Assembly: GCA_002731985.1 (NCBI GenBank)
Contig: PCCT01000088.1
Coordinates: 1 to 13,875 of the forward strand
Direction: 5' to 3'
Source: Nitrospinota bacterium
GTDB lineage: Bacteria; Nitrospinota; Nitrospinia; Nitrospinales; VA-1
Length of the DNA: 13,875 nt
Part shown: piece after piece, positions 1 to 9,617 of the stretch
How the letters are laid out: every line of letters starts with the position of its first letter
Numbering within the stretch: the first letter of the stretch is position 1
The notes under the pieces: generated by a model
Databases searched by the model: none
Seen by the model: only the letters and a program-made list of their open reading frames with translations
Told to the model about the DNA's origin: nothing
Translations under genes and position numbers: made by a program

Positions 1-639
1 GGATTTTTCAGAATAAAGACATTCTTTTTTTATAGAGCAAGCTGAACAGTCATAATTCTTTGCTTTGCAGATATAGCGTCCATGCAGGATGAGATAGTGG
101 TGTGCTTCCTTTTTCCATTTGTCTGGGGTTATCTCAAGGAGTTGTTTTTCAGTATCCAGTACAGTTTTCCCCTTTGCTAGGCCAGTCCGGTTTGCTACTC
201 GAAAGACATGTGTGTCAACAGCGATGGTGGGTTTACCGAATGCTTCATTGAGAACAACGTTTGCTGTTTTTCTACCAACACCCGGTAGTTTTTCCAAATT
301 TTCTCTGGAGTCAGGGACAACTCCATTATGATCATCGAGCAGTATTCTACAGGTGCGAATTATATTTTTTGCCTTGGTAGGGGCGAGGCCAATTCTTTTA
401 ATTAGCTTGGCAAGTTTTTTGACACCGCAGGTGATAAAGGCTTGAGGGTCAGGGTGTTTTTCAAAAAGGGATGGGGTCACCTCATTCACAATTTTGTCTG
501 TTGCCTGGGCGCTTAAAATTACCGCTAGTAGTAACTCGAAATTATTTCTGAATAATAACTCGGCCTTGGGTTTGGGAATGCTTTTGCTTAAATTTCGATA
601 TAGACGGTTGACCGTTTTGGGGTCCAGTGCGGAAGGCAT
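1..639 (-). CDS. nth: Endonuclease III (partial, 3' end outside window)
   Basis: Bifunctional DNA glycosylase/AP lyase of base-excision repair, which removes oxidised pyrimidines and nicks the abasic site by beta-elimination. Reading the minus strand from the ATG at 639 gives 213 residues without a stop, so the last few codons lie beyond base 1; E. coli Nth has 211 residues. The helix-hairpin-helix motif LPGVGRKTA carries catalytic Lys124, and VDTHVFRV carries catalytic Asp142. These match E. coli K120 and D138 with a constant offset of 4. Near the C-terminus a C-X6-C-X2-C-X5-C cluster gives the [4Fe-4S] ligands. The start lies 26 nt downstream of the SUMF1-domain gene stop, so the two are probably cotranscribed. 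There is no clear Shine-Dalgarno, and no other in-frame ATG, GTG or TTG lies just upstream. Confidence 0.96.
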   Translation of the reverse strand, partial: MPSALDPKTVNRLYRNLSKSIPKPKAELLFRNNFELLLAVILSAQATDKIVNEVTPSLFEKHPDPQAFITCGVKKLAKLIKRIGLAPTKAKNIIRTCRILLDDHNGVVPDSRENLEKLPGVGRKTANVVLNEAFGKPTIAVDTHVFRVANRTGLAKGKTVLDTEKQLLEITPDKWKKEAHHYLILHGRYICKAKNYDCSACSIKKECLYSEKS

Positions 640-665
640 TTTAAGGGCATATCTATTGAATGGAT

Positions 666-1427
666 TTAAGGAGCATCATGGGCGCAACGAAATCCTACCC
701 AATAATCCTCCGTATTGTCTGCCATTCCTGGATAACGGATAGCGATGCGAACAAACTGTTTATCGTCAATCCATGAACCTCCTCTAATAACATGCCAACT
801 GAGAATATCTGACGGTCCTTTTGGATTATTTTTGGGGCTGTCTTTATAATAGAACTCTCCATACCAGTCTGCCGTCCACTCCCAAACACCTCCAAGCATA
901 TCGTACAATCCCCATGGATTGGGTTTTCGCGTTCCTACAGGGTGGTGCGTGTGGCCCGAGTTCCCGCCGTACCATAGATAAGCCCGGTTAAGTTTGTTAC
1001 CCCAAGGGTATTCGGTGGTAGTACCCGCTCGAGCGGCGTATTCCCACTCAGCTTCAGTAGGAAGTCGGTGGCCCTGTTTGGCGCAATAATTGTGCGCCTC
1101 TTTCCATTCTATTTGATTAACGGCTATATTTGGGCCTTTGTGAACGGAGTTATTATATGGGTACAATTTCCCCCATTTTTCCTGAGTGACTTCATGCGTA
1201 TCCAGATAAAATGAATCTAGGCAAACCTTATGAACCGGGCGCTCCCGGTCATTGGGTCGCTCCCGGACGTTAGGTCGAAGCGCCAGATAATCATGTACCT
1301 TATCTGTACCCATTAAAAAACAGCCTTTCTTGATGAGGACCATTCCCTCAAGGGCTTTATCGGCCCATGCATAAGAGGCTGATGTCATGAAACAAATTGT
1401 CAGTGATAGAATTATCATTTTTTTCAT
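666..1427 (-). CDS. Exported SUMF1/FGE-sulfatase-fold protein lacking the FGE cysteines
   Basis: 253 residues. Residues 1-20 look like a Sec signal peptide: two lysines, a hydrophobic stretch, then ASYA before WAD. The rest is a complete formylglycine-generating-enzyme-like domain: GMVLIKKGCFLMGT near residues 28-41, FYLDTHEVT (73-81), RLPTEAEWEYAARAG (121-135), YPWGN (140-144), NPWGLYDMLGGVWEWTADW (170-188), VIRGGSW (213-219) and the closing GFRCA (245-249). In true FGEs the segment between GGSW and GFRCA carries the copper-binding catalytic cysteines. Here it reads DDKQFVRIAIRYP and has none. Sulfatase activation is therefore unlikely; the fold is also used by ligand-binding and other enzymatic proteins (for example PvdO, NirV-like and EgtB-type proteins). 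Specific function unknown. An 18-bp tandem duplication encodes RPNVRE/RPNDRE at residues 51-62. It has its own promoter 9 nt upstream of the start. The ATG at 1418 (M4) is an alternative start. Confidence 0.88.
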   Translation of the reverse strand: MKKMIILSLTICFMTSASYAWADKALEGMVLIKKGCFLMGTDKVHDYLALRPNVRERPNDRERPVHKVCLDSFYLDTHEVTQEKWGKLYPYNNSVHKGPNIAVNQIEWKEAHNYCAKQGHRLPTEAEWEYAARAGTTTEYPWGNKLNRAYLWYGGNSGHTHHPVGTRKPNPWGLYDMLGGVWEWTADWYGEFYYKDSPKNNPKGPSDILSWHVIRGGSWIDDKQFVRIAIRYPGMADNTEDYWVGFRCAHDAP

Positions 1428-1435
1428 AGCGGATA

Positions 1436-1464
1436 ATTGTACTTATCACGAGTCCCAAGGTCAA
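1436..1464 (-). promoter_or_regulatory. Sigma-70 promoter for the SUMF1-domain gene
   Basis: Minus-strand -35 TTGACC (1464-1459), a 17-nt spacer and -10 TACAAT (1441-1436); each hexamer matches consensus at 5 of 6 positions. The predicted transcription start (about 1427-1430) falls on or just before the annotated ATG at 1427. The mRNA would be leaderless, or would use the ATG at 1418 with a leader of about 10 nt. This separates transcription of the SUMF1-domain gene and nth from the pyrimidine operon, although no terminator follows carB, so read-through is possible. Confidence 0.6.
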
Positions 1465-1555
1465 GGCCGGTAATTAGAGAATTAATAAATAGAGAAATAA
1501 ATTGGGGCGAGTTTAAAGGTCTAACTTCCTTGTCATACTAGAAGTTTCCTGCTTA

Positions 1556-4500
1556 TTACATCCCATATTCCTGAAGCGAAGTTACTTTCATATTGTTGTC
1601 CTTGAGTGCGCGTAGCGCTTTCAGCAAGGCGAATGAACCTGCAATAGTGGTGTAGTATGGAATGTTAGTATTTAGAGACGCTCTGCGTAATGAAAAAGAA
1701 TCCTTAATGGATTGCTCACCAAATGTTGTATTAACCACATATTGTATGTCCCCATTTTCAATATTTTCTACAATATGTGGCGAGCCTTCTTTCACTTTGT
1801 TTATTGGAACAGCCTTTAAATTATGATTATTCAAATATTGAGCGGTTCCTTTGGTGGCTACAATATAATAACCCAATTCAGAAAACTCTTTAGCAATCAT
1901 AAGTGCATCTGGTTTATCCACGTCCTTGACACTGATGAACACCGAACCCTTAGCTGGTAAAATAATTCCTATTGATAGCTGGGCTTTGGCAAAAGCCATA
2001 CCAAAGGATTGATCGATCCCCATCACTTCCCCTGTGGATTTCATTTCAGGGCCTAACAGGATGTCTACATTATCAAATTTGTTGAATGGGAAAACAGATT
2101 CCTTCACCGCAATATGTGAAACGGAGGTTTTCTCTACGACTCCCAGTTCTTTCAGAGTTTTACCCGTCATCACCAGAGCCGCCAGTTTTGCTAGAGGAAC
2201 TCCCGTGGTTTTGCTCACAAATGGAATCGTCCGCGATGCCCTTGGATTGACCTCAATAATAAAAACTTCATCATCTTTAACCGCAAACTGGATATTAAGT
2301 AGTCCAATCACATTCAATTCACGAGCAAGACTGCATGCCTGCTCTTCGATATTTGATATAATTTGAGGGGCAAGTGAGTAGGGTGGTAGCGAACAGGCAC
2401 TGTCGCCTGAATGAATGCCTGCTTCCTCAATATGTTCCATGACACCGCCTATAACGACATCGGTACCATCGGAAATGGCATCTACATCCACCTCGATAGC
2501 GTTTTCTAGAAAGTCATCAACTAAAATAGGGTGTTCAGGTGAAGCCTCCACGGCATGTTTCATATAATATTCGAGGCGTTCTTGATTATAAACAATCTCC
2601 ATGGCTCGACCCCCAAGAACATAGGAGGGGCGGACAACAACAGGGTATCCAATTTCTGCCGCAATATTTTTGGCTTCTTGAAATGAAGTAGCTGTACCAT
2701 TAGCAGGTTGTTTGAGTTTCAGAGTATTCATAACTTCTGCAAATCGTTTACGATCTTCGGCTCGATCAATGTTGTCTGGGCTGGTTCCAATTATAGGAAC
2801 TCCTGCTTTCATTAGTGAGACGGCAAGTTTTAGCGGAGTTTGGCCTCCAAATTGAACAATAACCCCGAAAGGCTTTTCAACTTCCACAATATGCGATACA
2901 TCTTCAAAAGTAAGAGGTTCGAAATAGAGACGGTCTGAAGTGTCATAATCTGTGCTCACTGTTTCAGGGTTACAGTTGACCATAATGGTTTCGAAGCCAG
3001 CTTCTTTTAAAGCAAACGATGCATGCACACAACAATAATCGAATTCTATTCCCTGTCCAATGCGGTTGGGGCCGCCCCCAAGAATTATAACTTTTTTGTT
3101 ATCTGTAGGATTAGCCTCACATTCATCCTCATAGGTTGAATATAAATAAGGTGTATGTGCTTCGAATTCCGCACCGCAAGTGTCAACCATCTTGTATACG
3201 GGTTTAATACCGGCTGAGGTTCGTTTACGTCCTACATCTTCCTGTTTGCAATTGAGAATTCCGGCAATATATATATCTGAATAGCCAGTTTCCTTGGCTT
3301 CTTGAAGAAGCTCGTTGGATAATCCTTCAAGGTTCTTTGCAGAAATAATTGCATTTTCTATGTCGAGTAGCTCTTGAAGATTATGAAGAAACCACGGGTC
3401 AACAAAAGTAATTTTATATATTTCCTCTATGGGTATTTCACAACGCATCGCTGCGACAATACACCATAGACGATCCCAAAAAGGTTTATGCAATATATCA
3501 ACGAGTTTATTTCTTAGTTCTTGAGTTGTAAGTTCGGATTGACCCGGTATATGTTTGAAGTCTTCACTTAAGCCATAAACACTGATTTCAAGAGAGCGCA
3601 AGGCTTTATTCAATGACTCCTTAAAAGTTCGACCGATTGCCATGACCTCACCGACTGATTTCATTTGTGTGGAAAGCACAGGATCAGAATTGGAAAACTT
3701 TTCAAAAGTAAATCGAGGTATTTTTACAACGCAGTAGTCTATCGTAGGCTCAAAAGATGCCGGCGTAACCTGTGTAATATCATTTTTAATTTCATCCAGG
3801 GTGTACCCGACCGCAAGTTTAGCCGCGATTTTAGCAATGGGGAATCCTGTTGCTTTCGATGCCAGAGCCGAACTTCGGGAAACCCGTGGGTTCATCTCGA
3901 TTACTATCATGTCTCCAGTTTTCGGATCCATTGCAAATTGAATATTGGAACCGCCTGTTTCGACACCAATTTCTCGGATAATATCAATGGCTGCATTACG
4001 CATTAATTGGTATTCACGGTCGGTTAGGGTTTGGGTAGGAGCAACGGTGATGCTATCACCGGTATGTATGCCCATAGGATCCAGATTTTCAATCGAACAC
4101 ACGATCACTACGTTATCGCGATGGTCACGCATCACCTCAAGCTCAAATTCCTTCCAGCCGATGAGTGATTTTTCTATGAGAACTTCATTGGTGGGGCTGA
4201 TACTTAGGGCAGTTTCAACAAGGGATGTAAATTCATTTTCATCATAAGCGATGCTTCCACCCGTTCCACCAAGAGTGAATGATGGTCTGATGATGGCAGG
4301 AAATCCTGTCTCCCTGGTTATTTCACAAGCCTCCTCAAGGTTATGGGCAAGGCCGCTGGGTGGAACCTTTTGCCCGATTTTTATCATAGCTTCTTTGAAG
4401 AGTTGGCGATTTTCAGCCTTAAGAATAGCTTTAATATCGGCCCCGATCATTTTTACCCCGTAAGTATCAAGTACACCGTTATCTGCTACCGCAAGTGCAG

Positions 4501-4792
4501 TGTTAAGGCCAGTTTGCCCTCCCATTGTGGGAAGCAAAGCATCAGGACGATCCTTTTTAATTATCATCTCAATGATTTCTGGAGTCACCGGTTCCACATA
4601 AGTTTTATCAGCGAAATTGGGGTCAGTCATGATGGTTGCAGGGTTGCTGTTGACCAGGATGACCTCATAGCCTTCTTCTTTAAGAGCCTTACATGCTTGA
4701 GTTCCCGAGTAGTCAAATTCGCAGGCCTGGCCAATAATAATAGGCCCGGCGCCAATCAGGAGTATTTTTCTTATGTCAGTTCTTTTGGGCAT
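1556..4792 (-). CDS. carB: Carbamoyl-phosphate synthase, large subunit
   Basis: Synthetase subunit that makes carbamoyl phosphate from bicarbonate, two ATP and ammonia channelled from CarA; the product feeds ATCase and arginine synthesis. At 1078 residues it is full length (E. coli 1073). The two homologous ATP-grasp halves are plain. The N-terminal carboxyphosphate half opens with [29 protein letters not shown] and contains [23 protein letters not shown]. The second half opens with [21 protein letters not shown] and contains [23 protein letters not shown]. The last ~140 residues form the MGS-like allosteric domain ([20 protein letters not shown] onward), the usual binding site for UMP and ornithine. 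Its ATG shares one base with the preceding stop (TAATG) and lacks a good Shine-Dalgarno, so translation probably relies on coupling to the upstream gene. No intrinsic terminator is visible after the stop. Confidence 0.99.
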   Translation of the reverse strand: MPKRTDIRKILLIGAGPIIIGQACEFDYSGTQACKALKEEGYEVILVNSNPATIMTDPNFADKTYVEPVTPEIIEMIIKKDRPDALLPTMGGQTGLNTALAVADNGVLDTYGVKMIGADIKAILKAENRQLFKEAMIKIGQKVPPSGLAHNLEEACEITRETGFPAIIRPSFTLGGTGGSIAYDENEFTSLVETALSISPTNEVLIEKSLIGWKEFELEVMRDHRDNVVIVCSIENLDPMGIHTGDSITVAPTQTLTDREYQLMRNAAIDIIREIGVETGGSNIQFAMDPKTGDMIVIEMNPRVSRSSALASKATGFPIAKIAAKLAVGYTLDEIKNDITQVTPASFEPTIDYCVVKIPRFTFEKFSNSDPVLSTQMKSVGEVMAIGRTFKESLNKALRSLEISVYGLSEDFKHIPGQSELTTQELRNKLVDILHKPFWDRLWCIVAAMRCEIPIEEIYKITFVDPWFLHNLQELLDIENAIISAKNLEGLSNELLQEAKETGYSDIYIAGILNCKQEDVGRKRTSAGIKPVYKMVDTCGAEFEAHTPYLYSTYEDECEANPTDNKKVIILGGGPNRIGQGIEFDYCCVHASFALKEAGFETIMVNCNPETVSTDYDTSDRLYFEPLTFEDVSHIVEVEKPFGVIVQFGGQTPLKLAVSLMKAGVPIIGTSPDNIDRAEDRKRFAEVMNTLKLKQPANGTATSFQEAKNIAAEIGYPVVVRPSYVLGGRAMEIVYNQERLEYYMKHAVEASPEHPILVDDFLENAIEVDVDAISDGTDVVIGGVMEHIEEAGIHSGDSACSLPPYSLAPQIISNIEEQACSLARELNVIGLLNIQFAVKDDEVFIIEVNPRASRTIPFVSKTTGVPLAKLAALVMTGKTLKELGVVEKTSVSHIAVKESVFPFNKFDNVDILLGPEMKSTGEVMGIDQSFGMAFAKAQLSIGIILPAKGSVFISVKDVDKPDALMIAKEFSELGYYIVATKGTAQYLNNHNLKAVPINKVKEGSPHIVENIENGDIQYVVNTTFGEQSIKDSFSLRRASLNTNIPYYTTIAGSFALLKALRALKDNNMKVTSLQEYGM

Positions 4793-5667
4793 TAATTACG
4801 GTAAATATCATTAAGGTCAATTTGGCGGGATCGCTCCCATATCAGATGCATATAGGATAGTTTTTGTGCTAATAAAGTATGAGCTGCTCTTCCTTCGCGA
4901 ATAATTTTTTCATGAACAAATGAATTAATCAATTTCTCCATATGCGAAACCTTTGCTTCAAAGTCTGATTTCTTAGCTTCAAAACCAGCCATCTCCATTT
5001 TTATTTTAGATATTTTGTTTTCAGAATTTGATTTTTCAAGTTTTGATTTTAGTTTATCAATTTTAATTTCAGTTTTATTGAGAGATATTATTTCGTCATC
5101 CAATTGAGATTTCATTTTTTTCAGATCTTTTTTATATGCCAGTTGGTTGACACTAACTTCTTCAATCTGTTGCTTGATGAACTTTCCTGCTTTTTCCGGG
5201 TGGAAGCAGAAACTTCCCGTAAAGTGATAGGAATTTTCATAGGGAACCAGCCGTCCTTCAAAAAGGTCATATTTGCTGAATAGGAGTTTCCCGTCAGGCT
5301 CAACTACTTCGTATTTTTTATTATCAAATAAATTAATTACCGTTATTGAATCGCTTCGTATTTTCTTGATGCCGAATAATCCATAAATGTTGGTGGCGAA
5401 TCCCTCATAAATTTGTAAAAGATGTAAGGGCCATGAATCTCTGCTCTCATTAATTATTGTTTCGATAATTGTACGGTCAGTATCGATGTCAACGCGGTCA
5501 AAAACATACCATTCAAGAAACAAGGCCATTTGGCTTTCATAAGACTTGTCATCTTCGTATATTTCACCAGCAATCTTTTGATAATCCTTACGGGCTTCAT
5601 AAATCCCGTTGGAATATTGATCGCTTGTTCCCATTACGATTAATCTTTCAAGCTTATCTTTCATCAT
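4792..5667 (-). CDS. Unrecognised coiled-coil protein embedded between carA and carB
   Basis: 291 residues, no family I can name with confidence. The N-terminal ~100 residues are predicted mostly helical, with the aromatic segment [12 protein letters not shown] (47-58) and [18 protein letters not shown] (83-100). A middle, probably beta-rich segment (about 105-160) follows: [34 protein letters not shown]. Residues ~170-250 are rich in Lys, Glu, Leu and Ile with heptad-like spacing and look like a long coiled coil. The tail ends in a short helical region. There is no signal peptide, membrane segment or recognisable catalytic motif. The start overlaps the carA stop by 4 nt (ATGA), and its stop overlaps the carB start by one base (TAATG), so co-expression with both CPSase subunits is strongly implied. 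The domain architecture hints at a scaffold or protein-binding role, but that is inference. A second ATG follows immediately at 5664. Confidence 0.9.
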   Translation of the reverse strand: MMKDKLERLIVMGTSDQYSNGIYEARKDYQKIAGEIYEDDKSYESQMALFLEWYVFDRVDIDTDRTIIETIINESRDSWPLHLLQIYEGFATNIYGLFGIKKIRSDSITVINLFDNKKYEVVEPDGKLLFSKYDLFEGRLVPYENSYHFTGSFCFHPEKAGKFIKQQIEEVSVNQLAYKKDLKKMKSQLDDEIISLNKTEIKIDKLKSKLEKSNSENKISKIKMEMAGFEAKKSDFEAKVSHMEKLINSFVHEKIIREGRAAHTLLAQKLSYMHLIWERSRQIDLNDIYRN

Positions 5668-6794
5668 TTCTTTTGTTTCATAAGAGCGATGAATCCTTTA
5701 AACAAATGTGATGAGTCATGGGGGCCCGGAGAAGCTTCAGGATGATATTGTACAGACATAATGGGAAGAGTTTTATGGCAAATCCCCTCGACAGTATTAT
5801 CATTTAAATTAATGGATGTAATATGGACATCATTATTTACTGAATCAGCACCCACTGCAAATCCATGGTTCTGCGCAGTAATCTCAACTCTACGACTTTT
5901 GACATCCATCACCGGTTGGTTTCCACCATGATGTCCAAACCTTAATTTGTATGTACTTGCTCCAAGTGCAAGTGAGAGGATTTGGTGGCCCAGACAGATT
6001 CCAAATAAAGGAACTTTTCCAATAAGGTATTTAACATTTACTATTGAATAGTCAACAGCCGCTGGGTCTCCTGGCCCATTTGATAAAAACACACCATCCG
6101 GATTCATGTCCAGAACATCCTGGGCAGGTGTTGAAGCAGGAACAACTTTAACTTTGCAACCCGCTTGTGCAAGCATGCGAAGAATATTTCTTTTTATTCC
6201 GAAGTCATATGCGACAACAAATTTTGTGTCTGCATTATTTGTTGGTATCTGAAATCCAGTTTCCCCGTTTTTTAGTTCCCATTCGCCTTCACTCCAGTCA
6301 TACGGTTTCTGGCATGTAACTACTTTGACGAGGTCACGCCCCTCAAGACTAGGTAAATTTCGTGCTCGTTCAACCAGTTTCTCAGGGTCAGATTCGCCGG
6401 TTGACAGAACCGCCTGCTGTGCACCGGCTTCTCTTATATGGCGAGTTAAAGCCCTGGTATCAATTCCTTGAATTCCAACTACACCGTGGTCGGCAAGAAA
6501 GTCATGTAATGTTTCCTGGGATCGCCAGTTACTGGGAATACCACTCAATTCTTTTATGATGAGTGCAGAAAGGTGAGGGCGGTCAGACTCAAAATCTTCT
6601 TTATTAATGCCGTAGTTGCCAATGAGTGGATAGGTCATGACAACCATTTGTCCGCAATATGACGGATCGGTTATGACTTCCTGATAACCAGTCATGCTGG
6701 TGTTGAAGACAACTTCACCATCAACTTCACCTTGGGCACCGAAGGCTTTTCCTGTAAACATTCGGCCATCAGCCAAAGCCAGAACTGCTTTCAT
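5664..6794 (-). CDS. carA: Carbamoyl-phosphate synthase, small (glutaminase) subunit
   Basis: Class I glutamine amidotransferase subunit that hydrolyses glutamine and passes ammonia to CarB. 376 residues (E. coli 382). The N-terminal CPSase_sm_chain domain shows VVFNTSMTGYQEVITDPSY (28-46). The GATase domain has the SNGPGDP oxyanion strand (238-244), nucleophile Cys267 in FGICLGHQ, and His351/Glu353 in QYHPEASPGPHD, so the triad is intact. It starts 43 nt after the pyrC stop, a gap that contains a 7-bp hairpin, and no clear Shine-Dalgarno precedes it. Its stop overlaps the next start as ATGA. The catalytic pair CarA-CarB is split by the unknown 291-residue gene, which is not the usual adjacent arrangement. 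Confidence 0.99.
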   Translation of the reverse strand: MKAVLALADGRMFTGKAFGAQGEVDGEVVFNTSMTGYQEVITDPSYCGQMVVMTYPLIGNYGINKEDFESDRPHLSALIIKELSGIPSNWRSQETLHDFLADHGVVGIQGIDTRALTRHIREAGAQQAVLSTGESDPEKLVERARNLPSLEGRDLVKVVTCQKPYDWSEGEWELKNGETGFQIPTNNADTKFVVAYDFGIKRNILRMLAQAGCKVKVVPASTPAQDVLDMNPDGVFLSNGPGDPAAVDYSIVNVKYLIGKVPLFGICLGHQILSLALGASTYKLRFGHHGGNQPVMDVKSRRVEITAQNHGFAVGADSVNNDVHITSINLNDNTVEGICHKTLPIMSVQYHPEASPGPHDSSHLFKGFIALMKQKK

Positions 6795-6817
6795 AATTTC
6801 AATTTATCGGGTATGTA

Positions 6818-6834
6818 AGAGCTTATTAAGCTCT
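6818..6834 (-). repeat. Short perfect hairpin in the pyrC-carA gap
   Basis: AGAGCTT, a 3-nt loop and AAGCTCT form a perfect 7-bp stem in the 43-nt intergenic stretch. No U-tract follows on the minus strand, so it is not a typical intrinsic terminator. It could be an RNA processing or stability element, or chance. Confidence 0.4.
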
Positions 6835-6837
6835 GGA

Positions 6838-8133
6838 TTAATGTTCAGCGGCGGAGTATACCACTTTACCACCGACAAGGGTGTGGAGGACTTTTCCTTT
6901 TACCTTCCAACCATTAAATGGGCTGTTTTTACTTTTAGAATGAAACTTCGACACATCGACTTCATATTCATAGTCAGGGTCAAAGATCACAACATCAGCC
7001 TGCTTTCCTATAGATAATTCCCCGGAATCAAGGTTGAATATATCAGCAGGAGCGGAAGTGAGTTTTTTGATTGCATCGCTCAGTGAAAAAATATTTTCAT
7101 CCACCAGCTTAAGAGTCAACGGGAGTGCAGTTTCGAGGCCCACAATGCCAAAACAAGCATTTTGATATTCACACTGCTTGTCAGTCAGGTCGTGAGGGGC
7201 ATGATCGGTCGCAATGATATCTATAGTTCCATCCTTCAGTCCTTCCTTGATTCGTTCTACATCTTTTGCTGTTCGCAAAGGGGGACTCATTTTTGTGTTG
7301 GTGTCATATCCACGAACGGCCTCATCCGTCAAAATGAAATGGTGTGGTGCCACTTCACAAGTGACCGGCAATCCTTGAGCTTTAGCTTGACGCACCAGGT
7401 CAACAGAGTTCCCACTGCTTACGTGTGCAACGTGGAGTCGTCCGCCCGTTTTTTCCAGGAGAGCAATATCCCGGTAAACCATAATGTCTTCGGCTTCCAC
7501 TGGCATGCCTTTTAATCCTAATTCCGTGGACACCGCACCTTCGTTCATGCTGCCGCCTTCAGTGAGGTCAAGCATTTCGCTATGCTGGATCAGTGGAACT
7601 TTAAACATTTTACTGTACTCAAAGGCCCTCCGCATAAGCTCATTGTTCATGACGGGCCGCCCGTCATCAGAAAATGCAATAGCACCGGCGTCTTTTAGGT
7701 CTCCCATTTCTGAAAGGCATTCTCCCGCAAGACCCTGTGTGATAGCGGCAATAGCGTAAACCCTGACAATCCCTTTGGCCCTGGCCTGCGATAACATGAG
7801 TTCTGTGACAGAGCGGGTATCGTTCACTGGTTTTGTGTTGGGCATGACCGCTACTGAGGTGAAACCACCTGCCGCCGCCGATTTGCATCCAGATTCAATG
7901 GTTTCTTTATATTCAAATCCGGGCTCTCTGAAATGGACATGCATGTCTATGAATCCGGGACAAACCACACAACCCTTAGCGTCTATTACCGATGTTTTAC
8001 CCTTCTCATCAATATTGATCTTACCAGGGGGGTCAATGGCTTCGATTTTTCCTTTAACAATCCTTACATCCTTTGTGGCATCCAGATTGTTCGCGGGGTC
8101 AATGACCCTGCCATTCTTAATTAACACTGTCAT
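6838..8133 (-). CDS. pyrC: Dihydroorotase (class I)
   Basis: Zinc amidohydrolase that cyclises N-carbamoyl-L-aspartate to L-dihydroorotate, step 3 of pyrimidine synthesis. Numbered from the GTG at 8136, metal-site residues are all present: HVHFREPG (His66, His68), FSDDG (Asp157/158), IQHSE (His185), AHVSS (His238) and ATDHAPHD (Asp311). This is thus an active enzyme rather than one of the inactive pyrC' paralogues. The length (431 residues from the ATG) fits the long class I type found next to pyrB in many bacteria; in Aquifex that type forms a complex with ATCase. I prefer the ATG at 8133 to the GTG at 8136, because the strong GGGAGG Shine-Dalgarno then has about 5 nt of spacing instead of 2. 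The start overlaps the pyrB 3' end by 17 nt. Confidence 0.97.
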   Translation of the reverse strand: MTVLIKNGRVIDPANNLDATKDVRIVKGKIEAIDPPGKINIDEKGKTSVIDAKGCVVCPGFIDMHVHFREPGFEYKETIESGCKSAAAGGFTSVAVMPNTKPVNDTRSVTELMLSQARAKGIVRVYAIAAITQGLAGECLSEMGDLKDAGAIAFSDDGRPVMNNELMRRAFEYSKMFKVPLIQHSEMLDLTEGGSMNEGAVSTELGLKGMPVEAEDIMVYRDIALLEKTGGRLHVAHVSSGNSVDLVRQAKAQGLPVTCEVAPHHFILTDEAVRGYDTNTKMSPPLRTAKDVERIKEGLKDGTIDIIATDHAPHDLTDKQCEYQNACFGIVGLETALPLTLKLVDENIFSLSDAIKKLTSAPADIFNLDSGELSIGKQADVVIFDPDYEYEVDVSKFHSKSKNSPFNGWKVKGKVLHTLVGGKVVYSAAEH

Positions 8134-9049
8134 CACTCCCTCCCAAAAGGAGATACATTAATGCCATTCGCACTGCGACACCGTTTGTGACCTGATTTAA
8201 TATGAGAGACCGCTCACTTTCCATAACATCCAATGCGATTTCGACTCCGCGATTTACAGGGCCCGGATGAATAATAAGTACATCGTCTTTAGCTTTCTCA
8301 AGAATTTTCGAGGTCAGACAAAATAGATTGGAATACTCACGAAGACTGGATAGTAGGTACCTGTTTTGCCTTTCGGTCTGTATCCGAAGCATCATAATCA
8401 CATCAACATCCTGAATAGCTTTCTCAAGGTAATAATCTACGCTTACTCCCAATTTTTGTATTTCTACAGGAATCATTGTCGGAGGGCCAACTAATCGCAC
8501 TTCCATACCCATAGCTTTCATCGCGTAGATATTCGACCTGACCACACGACTATGTGCAATGTCTCCAACGATAGCAACTTTCAAACCCTCCAGAGATCCT
8601 TTCGTTTCCCTTATCGTTTGAAGATCAAGAAGTGCCTGGGTAGGATGCTCATGAAAACCATCACCAGCGTTAATGACTGGACATTGAATATTCCGGGAAA
8701 TCATTTCGGCGGCCCCGGATTGAGAGTGCCGAATTACCAAAATATCTGGATTCATCGCTTCAAGATTTTGTGCTGTATCAATCAGGTTTTCACCTTTAAC
8801 CGTGCTACTGGTGGAACCAGAGATATTTATAACATCCGCACTAAGTCTTTTGCCGGCAATTTCAAATGAAGTGCGGGTTCTGGTGCTGGGTTCAAAAAAT
8901 AGATTGATGATGGTTCTTCCGCGAAGAGTCGGAACCTTTTTAATAGGGCGGGTGGAAATTTCTTTAAAAGTATCCGCCGTATCTAAAATGGTTACTATCT
9001 CATCTTTCTTTAAACCATTTGCCCCTAAAATACTTCTGGGTTTAAACAT
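8117..9049 (-). CDS. pyrB: Aspartate carbamoyltransferase, catalytic subunit
   Basis: Condenses carbamoyl phosphate with L-aspartate to N-carbamoylaspartate, the committed pyrimidine step. 310 residues, the normal size for a catalytic chain. The carbamoyl-phosphate loop [13 protein letters not shown] (51-63), the loop STVKGE with Lys85, HPTQALLDL (135-143), RIQTERQ (222-228) and HPGPVNRG (261-268) are intact. No pyrI regulatory chain is present in the window; control by the PyrR leader and association with dihydroorotase would suit a pyrI-less enzyme. It starts at a one-base TGATG overlap with the pyrR stop and ends inside the beginning of pyrC. Confidence 0.98.
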   Translation of the reverse strand: MFKPRSILGANGLKKDEIVTILDTADTFKEISTRPIKKVPTLRGRTIINLFFEPSTRTRTSFEIAGKRLSADVINISGSTSSTVKGENLIDTAQNLEAMNPDILVIRHSQSGAAEMISRNIQCPVINAGDGFHEHPTQALLDLQTIRETKGSLEGLKVAIVGDIAHSRVVRSNIYAMKAMGMEVRLVGPPTMIPVEIQKLGVSVDYYLEKAIQDVDVIMMLRIQTERQNRYLLSSLREYSNLFCLTSKILEKAKDDVLIIHPGPVNRGVEIALDVMESERSLILNQVTNGVAVRMALMYLLLGGSDDSVN

Positions 9050-9609
9050 CAGGAATCTTTTTCCGTTGAAGGATCAATTATGTGAACTTCATCAATACCA
9101 TCATCTTCGCTCATGCGAACTCTCACGCGATTATTTTTCGATGTTGGAATATTTTTGCCAACGTAATCTGGGCGGATTGGTAATTCTCTATGACCTCTGT
9201 CTATCAGAACACCCAATTGGACGGTTGATGGTCTGCCAAAATCAATCAGTGCATCAATTGCGGCTCGGATAGTTCTTCCAGTGAAAAGGACATCATCGAC
9301 TAACACAACTTGTTTTCCTTCCAGAGGAAAAGGAATGCTGGTTTTTTCTACAGGGGGGGGGTGTTTTCCCGATGCTATATCGTCGCGGTAAAGAGTTATG
9401 TCCAAAATTCCAAAATCTATCTCGGTATTTTCAACTTCATTAATTTTTACCCTGATACGTTGGGCTAAAGTCACACCCCTAGTACGAATACCAATTAATG
9501 CGAGATTATTCGCCCCTTTGTTTCTTTCCAATATTTCATGGGAAATACGGGTTATTGCGCGAGAAATATCTTTGGCGTCAAATACAACCGAGGTCAATTT
9601 GAACTCCAT
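9049..9609 (-). CDS. pyrR: PyrR, pyrimidine operon attenuation regulator / uracil phosphoribosyltransferase-like
   Basis: RNA-binding regulator that senses UMP/UTP and promotes termination in pyr leader RNA; many members also have uracil phosphoribosyltransferase activity. 186 residues from the ATG at 9609, collinear with Bacillus Pyr[20 protein letters not shown] (14-32), [25 protein letters not shown] (70-77), the PRPP loop [21 protein letters not shown] (101-121) and [24 protein letters not shown] (134-157). The frame stays open upstream to 9658 and could use a TTG at 9648, but that codon lies within the terminator stem, so 9609 is preferred. The ATG follows the terminator U-run by only 8 nt and has no Shine-Dalgarno. 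A run of nine C (9353-9361) sits in the codons for HPPP. Confidence 0.97.
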   Translation of the reverse strand: MEFKLTSVVFDAKDISRAITRISHEILERNKGANNLALIGIRTRGVTLAQRIRVKINEVENTEIDFGILDITLYRDDIASGKHPPPVEKTSIPFPLEGKQVVLVDDVLFTGRTIRAAIDALIDFGRPSTVQLGVLIDRGHRELPIRPDYVGKNIPTSKNNRVRVRMSEDDGIDEVHIIDPSTEKDS

Positions 9610-9617
9610 GGGCGGGC

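Noticed and set aside
1523-1546. AACTTC/GAAGTT inverted repeat after carB as terminator
   Set aside because: It has only a 6-bp AT-rich stem with a 12-nt loop and no U-run.
3665-4795. Plus-strand open frames inside carB (up to 150 codons)
   Set aside because: They are shadows of the conserved carB coding sequence, with no recognisable domains.
8134-8136. GTG start for pyrC one codon upstream
   Set aside because: The Shine-Dalgarno GGGAGG would be only 2 nt away; the ATG at 8133 has better spacing.
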